A stretch of DNA of 64,000 bases from an uncultured Eubacterium sp. (lineage in GTDB: Bacteria > Bacillota > Clostridia > Lachnospirales > Lachnospiraceae), in NCBI GenBank assembly GCA_910586225.1, contig CAJUIL010000001.1:197183-261182 (forward strand), written 5' to 3'. Shown here in pieces: positions 8,369 to 16,299 of this stretch (position 1 is its first letter; every line of letters starts with the position of its first letter). The notes beneath the pieces are model-generated. The model saw only the letters and a list, made by a program, of their open reading frames with translations, ran no database searches and was not told the origin of the DNA. The position numbers and the translations under genes were made by a program.

Positions 8369-10024
8369 TTATACTTCCATAATGATAGGAATGATCATCG
8401 GACGGCGCTTCATCTCCTTCCAGACAAAATCACCAAGCGAATCCTTGATCTCTGTTTTGATCCTGCCCCAGTCCGTAATATGCCTGTCCATGCAGCTGTC
8501 CATCGTGCCGTTCAATACGTGCCTCGCCTCTTCCATCAGGCTTTCCGAGCCTCTGACATAGACAAAGCCTCTCGAAACAATATCCGGGCCGGCCAAAACC
8601 ATGCCCGATGCGGAATCCAGCGTCAGGACAACGATAATAATCCCTTCTTCCGCAAGATGCTGGCGGTCCCTTAACACGATATTGCCGACGTCGCCGACAC
8701 CCAGTCCGTCCACCATAACGTCGCCGACATGAACCCGTCCAGCCACCTTCGCGCTGTTCTCATCCAGCTCCAGCACATCCCCGGTGGAAAGGATAAAAAT
8801 ATTGTCCCTGGACACGCCAAGCTCCTCCGCAAGCTTTGCCTGCGCTTTTAGATGCTTGTACTCCCCATGTACCGGAATTGCGTATTTCGGATGCACAAGC
8901 GAGTAAATAAGCTTGATATCCTCCGCGCACGCATGACCGGATACATGGACATCCTGAAAGATCACGTCCGCGCCCTTCATCGAAAGCTCGTTGATGATCT
9001 TCGTAACCGCCTTTTCGTTCCCTGGGATCGGGCTGGAGCTTAACACGATCAGATCATTCGGCTTGATCGTCACCTTCCGGTGCATCCCGCTTGCCATTCT
9101 GGAAAGCGCTGCCATAGACTCGCCCTGGCTTCCGGTCGTGATCAGCACGGTAAGCTCGTCCGGATAATCTTTAAGCTGCTCGATATCTATTAACGTATGC
9201 TCCGGAATGCTGATATAGCCAAGCTCCGTCGCCGTACTGATGATATTGACCATGCTGCGTCCTTCGATCACAACTTTTCTGCCGTAATTATACGCGCAGT
9301 TCATGATCTGCTGCACACGATCCACATTGGAAGCAAAGGTAGATACGATGATCCGCTTGTTTTTATGGTCTGCGAAAATCGAATCCAGCACCTTTCCGAC
9401 TGTCTTTTCCGACATCGTAAATCCAGCGCGCTCCGCGTTCGTGCTATCGCACATTAACGCCAGCACTCCTTTTTTCCCAATCTCTCCTAATCGCTGCAAG
9501 TCGATCGCATCGCCAAATACCGGCGTATAATCCACCTTAAAGTCGCCTGTGTGGATGACAACGCCCGCCGGCGAATAGATTGCAAGCGCAGCCGCGTCTT
9601 GGATACTGTGGTTTGTTTTGATAAATTCCACGCGGAAGCAGCCAAGATTGATATGCTGTCCGTATTTTACGATCTTGCGCTTTACAACGCGCATCAGATC
9701 GTGCTCACGCAGCTTATGCTCTATAATTCCCACGGTCAGCTTGGTTGCATAAATCGGCACGTTAATCTCTTTGAGTACATACGGGATCGCACCAATGTGA
9801 TCTTCATGCCCATGCGTAATGAAAAACCCTTTTACCTTTTCAATATTTTCTTTTAAATACGTGATGTCAGGGATTACAAGATCGATTCCGAGCATATCGT
9901 CCTCAGGGAATGACAATCCGCAATCCACAACAATGATACTGTCTTGATATTCAAAGGCAGTAATGTTCATTCCAATCTGTTCTAATCCGCCCAATGGAAT
10001 GATTTTTAATTTAGAATCCGCCAC
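8369..10024 (-). CDS. rnj: Ribonuclease J
   Basis: A 551-residue beta-CASP metallo-beta-lactamase ribonuclease involved in mRNA decay and 5' end processing. The metal motif HGHEDHIG is near residue 74; other family segments are VDCGLSFPEDDMLGID, HTGDFKVD, SDSTNAE (written MCDSTNAERAG) and HVSGHACAEDIKL. Length matches RNase J1/J2 enzymes. The start is taken as GTG at 10022-10024 because AAAGGAG lies 8 nt upstream; a TTG nine codons earlier would place that ribosome site inside the gene. It is 16 bp after the DUF1292 gene and precedes ylbF. Confidence 0.94.
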   Translation of the reverse strand: MADSKLKIIPLGGLEQIGMNITAFEYQDSIIVVDCGLSFPEDDMLGIDLVIPDITYLKENIEKVKGFFITHGHEDHIGAIPYVLKEINVPIYATKLTVGIIEHKLREHDLMRVVKRKIVKYGQHINLGCFRVEFIKTNHSIQDAAALAIYSPAGVVIHTGDFKVDYTPVFGDAIDLQRLGEIGKKGVLALMCDSTNAERAGFTMSEKTVGKVLDSIFADHKNKRIIVSTFASNVDRVQQIMNCAYNYGRKVVIEGRSMVNIISTATELGYISIPEHTLIDIEQLKDYPDELTVLITTGSQGESMAALSRMASGMHRKVTIKPNDLIVLSSSPIPGNEKAVTKIINELSMKGADVIFQDVHVSGHACAEDIKLIYSLVHPKYAIPVHGEYKHLKAQAKLAEELGVSRDNIFILSTGDVLELDENSAKVAGRVHVGDVMVDGLGVGDVGNIVLRDRQHLAEEGIIIVVLTLDSASGMVLAGPDIVSRGFVYVRGSESLMEEARHVLNGTMDSCMDRHITDWGRIKTEIKDSLGDFVWKEMKRRPMIIPIIMEV

Positions 10025-10040
10025 CTGTTGTTCTCCTTTT

Positions 10041-10367
10041 TTATATTTCAATATTCAGATCGTCGCTCAAAAGCTCCGCAAACACCTTGCCGACTGCTTC
10101 CAGCTCCGTATCGTCCTCTACCAGCTCCAGCTCCATCGTTATCTCTGCGTCCTCTTCCGTATGCTCCGCGACCACCTTAAAAATATAGCCGTCCGAATCC
10201 TGGTTTAATTCCTGTGTCGCTAAAAGATACTCTGCGCCGTTTAATTTTGTCCGCTCCATTACAAAAAATTCCGCAAATCCGTCCTGCTCTTCATCATAAA
10301 ATGAAATTTTTTCGTATTTGGGTTCTCCTGCGGTCATTTCCTCTACTTCTCTTAATAAATCGTCCAT
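10041..10367 (-). CDS. DUF1292 protein (YrzB-like)
   Basis: A 108-residue acidic protein of the DUF1292 family. The pattern EKISFYDEEQDGFAEFFVMERTKLNGAEYLLA is typical: a small beta-rich domain followed by an acidic tail (EHTEEDAEITMELELVEDDTEL). Its biochemical role is unknown. It regularly lies beside ruvX and ireB in Firmicutes (yrzL-yrrK-yrzB in Bacillus), as here, 24 bp downstream of ruvX. Confidence 0.85.
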   Translation of the reverse strand: MDDLLREVEEMTAGEPKYEKISFYDEEQDGFAEFFVMERTKLNGAEYLLATQELNQDSDGYIFKVVAEHTEEDAEITMELELVEDDTELEAVGKVFAELLSDDLNIEI

Positions 10368-10391
10368 GCTATTTCTTTCCTTTCTGTTGTC

Positions 10392-10826
10392 CTAATCCGC
10401 TGCCGTACCTTTCTGTGCATCCAGATATCCCTGCAGGATCAGTACGGCGGCAATCTTATCCACATATTCCTTGCGATGCTCACGCCGGACGCCGCTTTCC
10501 ATAAGCACCTGGCCAGCCGCAGCTGTTGTCAGACGCTCGTCCCACAAAACAACCGCAAGCCCGGTCCGCTCCATTAACATCCGGCTAAATTCCTTCGTTT
10601 TCTCGCAGCGCTCCCCTTCTGTATTGTTCATATTTTTCGGATAGCCGAGCACTATTTTTTCCACCTCGTACTGCGCTATCAGCTCCTCAATCCGCGCAAG
10701 TGTCTGGCGAAGCTTTCCCGGAGACTTGCGAAATACCGTCTCTACGCCCTGTGCTGTTACAAGCAGCGGATCGCTTATTGCCACGCCTACCGTCTTGGAG
10801 CCAAAGTCCAGTCCCATAATCCGCAT
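10392..10826 (-). CDS. ruvX: RuvX/YqgF-type RNase H-fold nuclease
   Basis: A 144-residue YqgF-family protein (putative Holliday junction resolvase, also linked to pre-16S rRNA 5' maturation). RNase H-fold motifs are MRIMGLDFGSKTVGVAISD at the N-terminus, KIVLGYPKNMN in the middle, and VVLWDERLTT plus DKIAAVLILQ near the end, supplying the acidic metal ligands. The start ATG at 10824-10826 follows GGGAGGG; a longer open frame reaches into the inserted 134-bp element and is not native. That element separates the gene from ireB, its usual neighbour. Confidence 0.93.
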   Translation of the reverse strand: MRIMGLDFGSKTVGVAISDPLLVTAQGVETVFRKSPGKLRQTLARIEELIAQYEVEKIVLGYPKNMNNTEGERCEKTKEFSRMLMERTGLAVVLWDERLTTAAAGQVLMESGVRREHRKEYVDKIAAVLILQGYLDAQKGTAAD

Positions 10827-10844
10827 AATACCCTCCCATCCTTG

Positions 10845-10978
10845 GCAACCGTTCAGACAAGCTGAACGATTGCTGCAAAAATCCATTAAAAATCGCTTCG
10901 CGATGGGATTTTCGCACTCCTGAATCAGGTTCTTACGGTCTTTGCAGCAGGGTGCAAAGACCTGCCTAAACTGGTTAC
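10845..10978. mobile_element. 134-bp non-autonomous element, copy 1 (IS66-like ends)
   Basis: The element has imperfect terminal inverted repeats: the left end starts GCAACCGTTCAGACAAG, and the right end reads GTAACCAGTTTAGGCAGG on the other strand. It is flanked by an exact 8-bp duplication CATCCTTG (10837-10844 and 10979-10986). A second copy of identical length is at 29401. It holds two hairpins, one near 10874-10916 and one with perfect 9-bp arms GGTCTTTGC/GCAAAGACC (about 10938-10963). It encodes nothing. GTAA-type ends and 8-bp duplications are hallmarks of IS66-family transposition. It lies inside the ireB-ruvX operon. Confidence 0.85.
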
Positions 10979-10995
10979 CATCCTTGTCCTACTTT

Positions 10996-11256
10996 TTACT
11001 GAAAGTTTACCCGGATATATTCTTTTAGGATCTCCTCTACCAGCTCGTCGCGCTCCACCTTCATGACCATGCTCCGCGCATTGTTGTGGCTGGTAATATA
11101 TGTCGGATCTCCGGACATAATATACCCTACGATCTGGTTCAGGGGATTGTAGCCTTTTTCACTCAACGACCGATATACGTGCTCCAGAATGTCCTTTACC
11201 TGAATTTCCGGTTCCTTTTCCACCCTGAAAAATTGTGTGTTACTTTTATCCTGCAT
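10996..11256 (-). CDS. ireB: IreB-family regulatory phosphoprotein
   Basis: An 86-residue UPF0297/DUF965 protein. Clear family features: TQFFRVEKE near the N-terminus, ILEHVYRSLSEKGYNPLNQIVGYIMSGDPTYITSHNNAR in the centre and EILKEYIRVNF at the end. In Enterococcus IreB is a substrate of the Ser/Thr kinase IreK and affects cephalosporin resistance; the N-terminal Thr/Ser-rich stretch (DKSNTQF) is the likely phosphorylation region. It is the first gene of the block ireB-ruvX-DUF1292-rnj-ylbF-mltG-trmR-trhP, with a promoter at 11355-11383. Confidence 0.93.
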   Translation of the reverse strand: MQDKSNTQFFRVEKEPEIQVKDILEHVYRSLSEKGYNPLNQIVGYIMSGDPTYITSHNNARSMVMKVERDELVEEILKEYIRVNFQ

Positions 11257-11285
11257 ACTTCACGACCTCATTCCTGCTTCTTTGC

Positions 11286-11306
11286 GTAACTGTTCAGGCG
11301 GGCTGG
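11286..11306. repeat. Solitary IS66-like element end
   Basis: GTAACTGTTCAGGCGGGC matches the left end of the element at 29633 and the ends of the 134-bp elements. No second end is visible downstream, so it appears to be a relic in the 5' leader of ireB. Confidence 0.45.
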
Positions 11307-11354
11307 ACCGTCACGCTTCTTTCGTCTGCTTCATCCAAAGCACTACTCTTTTTT

Positions 11355-11383
11355 ATTTTAATATACTCGGCGCTAAAATTCAA
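11355..11383 (-). promoter_or_regulatory. Promoter of the ireB operon
   Basis: Minus-strand -35 TTGAAT (11378-11383) and -10 TAAAAT (11355-11360) are 17 bp apart. The promoter overlaps the 3' end of mtaB and would drive ireB after a leader of about 90 nt. Confidence 0.6.
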
Positions 11384-12704
11384 CCATAAGATAAATATCC
11401 TGTGTCAAATGTCCGGCAATCCTGCCCCTGACTAAGCGATTCGCACGGTCTTGCTGCGATTCCACGGCAATTTTCACATATTCTGTCGTATATCCGACCT
11501 CATATCGCTTGTTGTCATGGAATAAGGCTTCTTCCAAAAGCACGCTTTTTATCTCTCCTACCAAGCTTTCCCGGTACTGCACCGACATTTTTTCGCCAAG
11601 CGCAAGCAGTCTGGCACTGCGTCTGGCCTTGACTGTCTCCGCAATCTGTCCTTCCATAGCCGCCGCTTTTGTTCCCTGACGTATGGAATATTTAAAAATA
11701 TGCATTTCATACAGCGCAAGCTGCTCTAAAAAACGCTCCGTTTCTTGGAACTCTTCCTGCGTTTCCCCCGGAAATCCCACGATCACATCCGTCGTAATCG
11801 CCGGATGATCAAAAAAGCTGCGCAAAATGCCGCATCTGTCTGCATACTCTCTTGTACTGTATTTACGGTTCATACGCCGCAGCACGGTGTCGCAGCCACT
11901 CTGAAGCGACAGGTGAAAATGAGGGCACAGCTTTTCCATACCTGCCAGCTCCTTTACAAACGGCTCGGATATAATGCCAGGCTCTAACGAGCCAAGACGA
12001 ATCCGGCTGATGCCTGGTATTTCGTGAATCTGCCGAATCAGCTGCAGCAGGGCTTCTCCGGCAAAGCTTTCGGAAATATCCGAAAAATCTGTTCCATACG
12101 AGCTTAAATGAATGCCTGTCAGTACAACCTCCTTACAGCCATTTTCTGCAAGACGCCGTACTTCCTGCAGCGCCTCCTGCGGCTTTCTGCTGCGTACTCT
12201 GCCCCTGGCGTACGGAATAATGCAGTAGCTGCAAAACTGGTTGCACCCATCCTGGATCTTTAAAAACGCACGCGTATGCTCTGACGTGCATTTTATGCGC
12301 AGCGACTCGTATTGCTTGCTCCCGCCGTTCATATCCTCCCAGTCGTTAACAGGCGCGCTTGTCCTTTGGTACTGCTCCAGCATCGGGATCAAATGCTCCT
12401 TTTTATTATTGCCTAAAATAATATCCGCAATTCCTTCCTCGATGTCATCCGGCCCTGCGGTCTGTACATAACAGCCTGCCGCTACGATCACCGCCTGCGG
12501 ATTTAAGCGCCGCGCACGGTGCAGCATTTGCCTGGATTTACGGTCTGCGATATTCGTGACCGAACAGGTATTGACCACATATACGTCCGCCTGATCCTGA
12601 AACGGTACGATCGTATAGCCCGCCTGTTCGAGCAGCTGCTGCATTGCCTGTGTTTCATAGGCGTTCACCTTGCAGCCAAGGTTGTGAAGTGCCGCTTTTT
12701 TCAT
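11373..12704 (-). CDS. mtaB: tRNA t6A37 methylthiotransferase MtaB
   Basis: A 443-residue radical SAM methylthiotransferase that converts t6A to ms2t6A at tRNA position 37. The N-terminal UPF0004 domain supplies three cluster cysteines (LGCKVNAYE, VNTCSVTN, AAGCYVQ); the radical SAM motif is CNQFCSYC with the following IIPYARGRVRSR; a C-terminal TRAM-like region ends the protein. The signature and SVTNIADRKSRQ segment fit MtaB rather than MiaB or RimO. The ATG at 12704 is preferred over an in-frame GTG eight codons earlier, which has no ribosome site. It is divergent from the HPr-like gene. Confidence 0.92.
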   Translation of the reverse strand: MKKAALHNLGCKVNAYETQAMQQLLEQAGYTIVPFQDQADVYVVNTCSVTNIADRKSRQMLHRARRLNPQAVIVAAGCYVQTAGPDDIEEGIADIILGNNKKEHLIPMLEQYQRTSAPVNDWEDMNGGSKQYESLRIKCTSEHTRAFLKIQDGCNQFCSYCIIPYARGRVRSRKPQEALQEVRRLAENGCKEVVLTGIHLSSYGTDFSDISESFAGEALLQLIRQIHEIPGISRIRLGSLEPGIISEPFVKELAGMEKLCPHFHLSLQSGCDTVLRRMNRKYSTREYADRCGILRSFFDHPAITTDVIVGFPGETQEEFQETERFLEQLALYEMHIFKYSIRQGTKAAAMEGQIAETVKARRSARLLALGEKMSVQYRESLVGEIKSVLLEEALFHDNKRYEVGYTTEYVKIAVESQQDRANRLVRGRIAGHLTQDIYLMVEF

Positions 12705-12733
12705 TTTTTTATTCTCTTTTCTTTTCACATATA

Positions 12734-12762
12734 TTGACTTTTGAGGTTAAAACCGTTACTAT
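12734..12762 (+). promoter_or_regulatory. Promoter of the HPr-like gene
   Basis: -35 TTGACT (12734-12739) and -10 TACTAT (12757-12762) are separated by 17 bp, 50 nt before the HPr-like start codon. Confidence 0.6.
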
Positions 12763-12812
12763 AAAATCTGATGAAGTATCATCTGAATACTATGACCAAA
12801 GGAGGTTACATA

Positions 12813-13046
12813 ATGAAAACCGTACAGATTTCCTTAAATTCTATCGATAAGGTAAAATCATTCGTAAACGCGATCACACAGTTTGATTACGATTTTGACC
12901 TGATTTCCGGAAGATATGTGATTGATGCAAAATCAATTATGGGTATTTTCAGCCTGGATCTGTCCAAGCCGATCGACCTGGCAATCCACGCAGAGGAAGA
13001 GCTGGAAGCAATCTTAGAGGTGATCAAGCCTTATCTGGCTGAGTAG
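12813..13046 (+). CDS. HPr-family protein lacking the phosphorylatable histidine
   Basis: A 77-residue HPr-fold protein. The regulatory serine region of HPr is kept (KSIMGIFSLDL, Ser near residue 41), but the active-site His segment near residue 15 reads DKVKSF with no histidine. It therefore cannot carry phosphate from Enzyme I and resembles Crh, or a structural relative. A role in carbon-catabolite signalling through HPr kinase is possible but not shown. The start ATG follows AAAGGAGG by 7 nt. It has its own promoter and stands alone on the plus strand between mtaB and thiI. Confidence 0.8.
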   Translation: MKTVQISLNSIDKVKSFVNAITQFDYDFDLISGRYVIDAKSIMGIFSLDLSKPIDLAIHAEEELEAILEVIKPYLAE

Positions 13047-13051
13047 CCCGT

Positions 13052-13121
13052 GGGCCGCAGCGCTATGAGAGTACCGGATATGCTCTCAGCCGCAGCCTCC
13101 CGGACGGCAGATCCGGGAGGC
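13052..13121. terminator. Paired hairpins between convergent genes
   Basis: Two GC-rich hairpins lie between the HPr-like gene and thiI: GAGAG/CTCTC arms around 13067-13088, and a perfect 10-bp stem GCCTCCCGGA/TCCGGGAGGC (13095-13121). There is no T run, so termination is plausible but not certain. Confidence 0.4.
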
Positions 13122-13137
13122 CGGTTCCTGCATGATA

Positions 13138-14319
13138 TTATGCTTCTACCCTTACCATTTCCGCCGTATCTATGGCTTCCTGCATCAGTGCATCGATCTT
13201 TTCTGTCAGATGCGATTCCGATTTCAAAATAGATTTTAAATTCGGCTTTGTCACCGGATGCTTTGCGACGAAGATCGTACAGCAGTCCTCAAATGGCAGG
13301 ATCGAAGTCTCGTATGTGCCAATCTTTAACGCGATATCTACAATATCCTGCTTATCAAATCCGATCAGCGGACGGTAAACCGGCATTGTACATACCTCGT
13401 TCGTAACCGCAAGCGACTGCATCGTCTGGCTTGCAACCTGTCCGATGCTCTCCCCGGTGATCAGCCCAAGAGCTTCTTCCTGCCCCGCAAAATACTCCGC
13501 CAGCTTCATCATATATCTGCGCATAATGATCGTCAGCTGGTCGTGCGGGCATTTATCATAGATATAGAGCTGGATCTCAGTAAAATTAATAATATGCAGC
13601 CGTATCGGCCCGGCGTATTTCGCGACCGTCCGTGCAAGATCTATCACCTTTTCCTTGGCACGCTCACTCGTATAAGGCGGCGCATGAAAATAAACCGCGT
13701 CAAGCTTTACGCCGCGCTTTGCGATCATATACCCGGCTACCGGGCTGTCGATCCCGCCAGACAGCAGCAGCATCGCACGTCCTGCCGTTCCGACCGGCAT
13801 CCCGCCAGGCCCTGGAAGAATACGGGAATAAAGGTTGATCTTGTTGCGGATTTCCACATACAGCGTAACTTGTGGATGGTGTACGTCCACCCGAAGCTCT
13901 GGAAACGCCTCTAATAAACGTTCGCCAAGCGCCGCGCTCACTTCCATGGATTCCATCGGATAGTTTTTTCTGGCGCGCCTTGTAATGACCTTCAACGTAA
14001 AGTCCCGCTTCGGAAATTCCTGCCTGACATGATCTACAACCGTCTGCGCCAGCTGTTCAAAGCCCTCGTCCTCCAGCAGAACGACCGGGCAAAAGCCAAC
14101 GATCCCAAATACACACGACAGCGCATCCGCCACTTCGTCAAAATCAAACGCCGTCTGCGCCTCCGCATAGATCCTGCCGTTTTCCTTCCGGACCGTAAAC
14201 TCGCCGTCAACGGATCTTAGCGCGTTAGCTGTCTGGCTGACCAGCGTATCTTCAAAAATGTGACGGTTTTTCCCCTTCACGCCAATCTCACCATATTTAA
14301 TCAAAAATGCCTGGTACAT
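13138..14319 (-). CDS. thiI: tRNA 4-thiouridine synthase ThiI
   Basis: A 393-residue ThiI protein that forms 4-thiouridine at tRNA position 8. It carries the ferredoxin-like/THUMP region (about 1-165) and the AANH PP-loop adenylation domain with LLLSGGIDSPVAGYMIAKRG near residue 182 and the AGPIRLHIINF segment. There is no C-terminal rhodanese domain, as usual in Gram-positive ThiI, where a dedicated cysteine desulfurase supplies sulfur; that desulfurase gene lies immediately upstream. The start at 14317-14319 (MYQAFLIKYGEIGVKG) is the family-typical one; the frame is open further upstream through the desulfurase gene but that part has no coding support. Confidence 0.94.
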   Translation of the reverse strand: MYQAFLIKYGEIGVKGKNRHIFEDTLVSQTANALRSVDGEFTVRKENGRIYAEAQTAFDFDEVADALSCVFGIVGFCPVVLLEDEGFEQLAQTVVDHVRQEFPKRDFTLKVITRRARKNYPMESMEVSAALGERLLEAFPELRVDVHHPQVTLYVEIRNKINLYSRILPGPGGMPVGTAGRAMLLLSGGIDSPVAGYMIAKRGVKLDAVYFHAPPYTSERAKEKVIDLARTVAKYAGPIRLHIINFTEIQLYIYDKCPHDQLTIIMRRYMMKLAEYFAGQEEALGLITGESIGQVASQTMQSLAVTNEVCTMPVYRPLIGFDKQDIVDIALKIGTYETSILPFEDCCTIFVAKHPVTKPNLKSILKSESHLTEKIDALMQEAIDTAEMVRVEA

Positions 14320-14383
14320 GGATACTCTTCTCTTTCCTTTCTGTAATCCTGTCCGCTGCGCGGCAAAACGCCGCTGCAAGGTC

Positions 14384-15538
14384 TTAGTGTCTTGTGTATC
14401 TGCGCAGCTTTGGTACAAGCTCCGCCAGCTTTTGCGCCGCATAATCGATCTCCTGCGGCTGCGTGTCCGCACAAAAGCTAAAGCGCAGCGCAGAAGTAAT
14501 GCGCTCCTGCGGCAGTCCAAGCTTCTGCAGCGTTTGTGACGGCGCAGGATGGCTGGAAGAGCAGGCAGAGCCAGCAGATACATAGATACCGGCTTCTTCC
14601 AGTGCATGAAGCAGCACCTCGCTGCGGATGCCTGCAAATGACAGGTTCACAATATGCGGGGCACTGTCCGCTCCCGTCCCACCGTTGACCTCCACCCCTT
14701 CGATCTGCTCGGTCCGCACAAGCAGCCGCCTTTTCAGGACTTGGAGATGGAGCACGTTGGCATCCAGACACTCATACGCTTCCGCAGCCGCTTCCCCGAT
14801 CCCCGCAATACCTGGTACCGGGAGGGTGCCGGATCGAAGCCCCGCCTGCTGGCCGCCGCCGTACAATAAAGGTTTTAGCTTGACGTTTTCTTTCTTATAT
14901 AAAAACCCAATGCCCTTCGGGCCGTGTATTTTATGCCCGCTGACTGATAACAGGTCAATGCCGTCCCTTTTTGGACGTATGAGCATTTTTCCGTACGACT
15001 GCACAGCATCTACATGAAACAGCGCGTTCGGACGTTTCTCATGCACGATCGCCGCTGCCTGTGCGATCGGCTGTATGGCGCCAATCTCATTATTGACCTG
15101 CATCACCGATACGAGGATCGTCTGGTCATCCACCGCTTCCCGCAGAGCGTCGATGCATAAGATGCCGTCTGCGTCTACCGGAACGTAGACCACCTCAAAT
15201 CCCTGCTCCTGCAGATACTCCATCGCACGCAGCACGGACGGGTGCTCAATCTGTGTCGTGACCAGACGGTTCCCGCTGCGGCGGTTCGCCATAGCAGCTC
15301 CGATCAGCGCAAGATTGTTGGATTCGGTGCCGCCGGAAGTAAAATAGATTTCCTTTTCGGATACTTTTAATGTTTTTGCAATTTTCTGTGCCGCTTCTTT
15401 GACATAGTGCTCAGCTTCCAGCCCTTTTTTGTGCAAAGAGGACGGATTTCCATACGCGCAGTCCATAGTCTGCAAAACAAGCCGCTGTACGCGCGCAGAG
15501 CACCTGGTCGTCGCTGAATTATCCAAATATGCTTCCAT
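14384..15538 (-). CDS. Cysteine desulfurase (NifS/IscS-like, ThiI partner)
   Basis: A 384-residue PLP-dependent cysteine desulfurase. Landmarks are YLDNSATT at the N-terminus, FTSGGTESNNLAL near residue 70, QVNNEIGAIQPI, the PLP lysine in SVSGHKIHGPKG (near 203), GTLPVPGI and the catalytic cysteine in SAGSACSSSHPAPS (near 325). The short active-site loop with serines after the cysteine fits class I enzymes such as the Bacillus NifZ that serves ThiI. Placement directly upstream of thiI (64 bp) supports sulfur transfer for tRNA thiolation. The start overlaps the rsmE 3' end by 20 bp. Confidence 0.92.
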   Translation of the reverse strand: MEAYLDNSATTRCSARVQRLVLQTMDCAYGNPSSLHKKGLEAEHYVKEAAQKIAKTLKVSEKEIYFTSGGTESNNLALIGAAMANRRSGNRLVTTQIEHPSVLRAMEYLQEQGFEVVYVPVDADGILCIDALREAVDDQTILVSVMQVNNEIGAIQPIAQAAAIVHEKRPNALFHVDAVQSYGKMLIRPKRDGIDLLSVSGHKIHGPKGIGFLYKKENVKLKPLLYGGGQQAGLRSGTLPVPGIAGIGEAAAEAYECLDANVLHLQVLKRRLLVRTEQIEGVEVNGGTGADSAPHIVNLSFAGIRSEVLLHALEEAGIYVSAGSACSSSHPAPSQTLQKLGLPQERITSALRFSFCADTQPQEIDYAAQKLAELVPKLRRYTRH

Positions 15539-16286
15539 CTGCAGTCTCCTCCATCATTTCCAAATGCAGCATCAGCATCGACAGCGTTGTGACCGCCGCC
15601 GTATCTGTCCGCAAGATCCGCTTTCCGAGCGAGAGGATCTGCATATCCTCTCGAAGCAGCGCAATTTCCTCCGGCGCAAAGCCTCCCTCCGGCCCGATCA
15701 TAACGCTGATATCTTGTCCAGCCCGTACCGTCTGCAGCGCATCCATGGTCGCCTGCATCCCCCGCTCATTTTCATATGGAACAAGGCGGCACCCACATTC
15801 CCGCGCATACGCTGCTGCTTCCTGAAAGCCCATCAGCGTATGTACCTGCGGGATGCGGCTGCGCTTTGACTGTTTCGCTGCGCTTTCTGCGATTGCCTGC
15901 CAGCGCTTCTGCTTTGCCTGCGCTTTGTTTTTATCCAGCTTGACTACACAATATTTCATAGAAACCGGAATTACCTCGTGCACGCCAAGTTCTACGCATT
16001 TTTGTATAATGTATTCCATACGGTCGCCTTTGGGCAGCGCCTGGAACAAAAATATCCGGGACGGCAGCTCTGTGCTGGCGACCTCGGAGTCCAAAATGTC
16101 CAGCTGAACAAACGTATCTGTAAGCTCCAGGATGCTGCACCGGTAGTCATGGCCGCTTTCGCTGCTGATGCGCACCAGCTCGCCAGGCTTCATGCGCAGG
16201 ACGTTTTTCATATGGTTAAGGTCTGGGCCTGTTATCGTAATGAAATCTTTTCCGACCTGGGCGTCTTTAACAAAAAACTGATGCAT
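15519..16286 (-). CDS. rsmE: 16S rRNA (uracil1498-N3)-methyltransferase
   Basis: A 255-residue RsmE, which methylates U1498 of 16S rRNA. The N-terminal PUA-like domain begins MHQFFVKD and includes HMKNVLRMKPGEL; the SPOUT domain shows ALPKGDRMEYIIQKCVELGV, the knot motif IGPEGGF and LGKRILRTDTAA. Length is normal. The stop lies within the first codons of the downstream cysteine desulfurase gene and the start is 13 bp after prmA, so prmA-rsmE-desulfurase-thiI look co-transcribed. Confidence 0.95.
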   Translation of the reverse strand: MHQFFVKDAQVGKDFITITGPDLNHMKNVLRMKPGELVRISSESGHDYRCSILELTDTFVQLDILDSEVASTELPSRIFLFQALPKGDRMEYIIQKCVELGVHEVIPVSMKYCVVKLDKNKAQAKQKRWQAIAESAAKQSKRSRIPQVHTLMGFQEAAAYARECGCRLVPYENERGMQATMDALQTVRAGQDISVMIGPEGGFAPEEIALLREDMQILSLGKRILRTDTAAVTTLSMLMLHLEMMEETADGSIFG

Positions 16287-16299
16287 GGATGCTCCTTAT

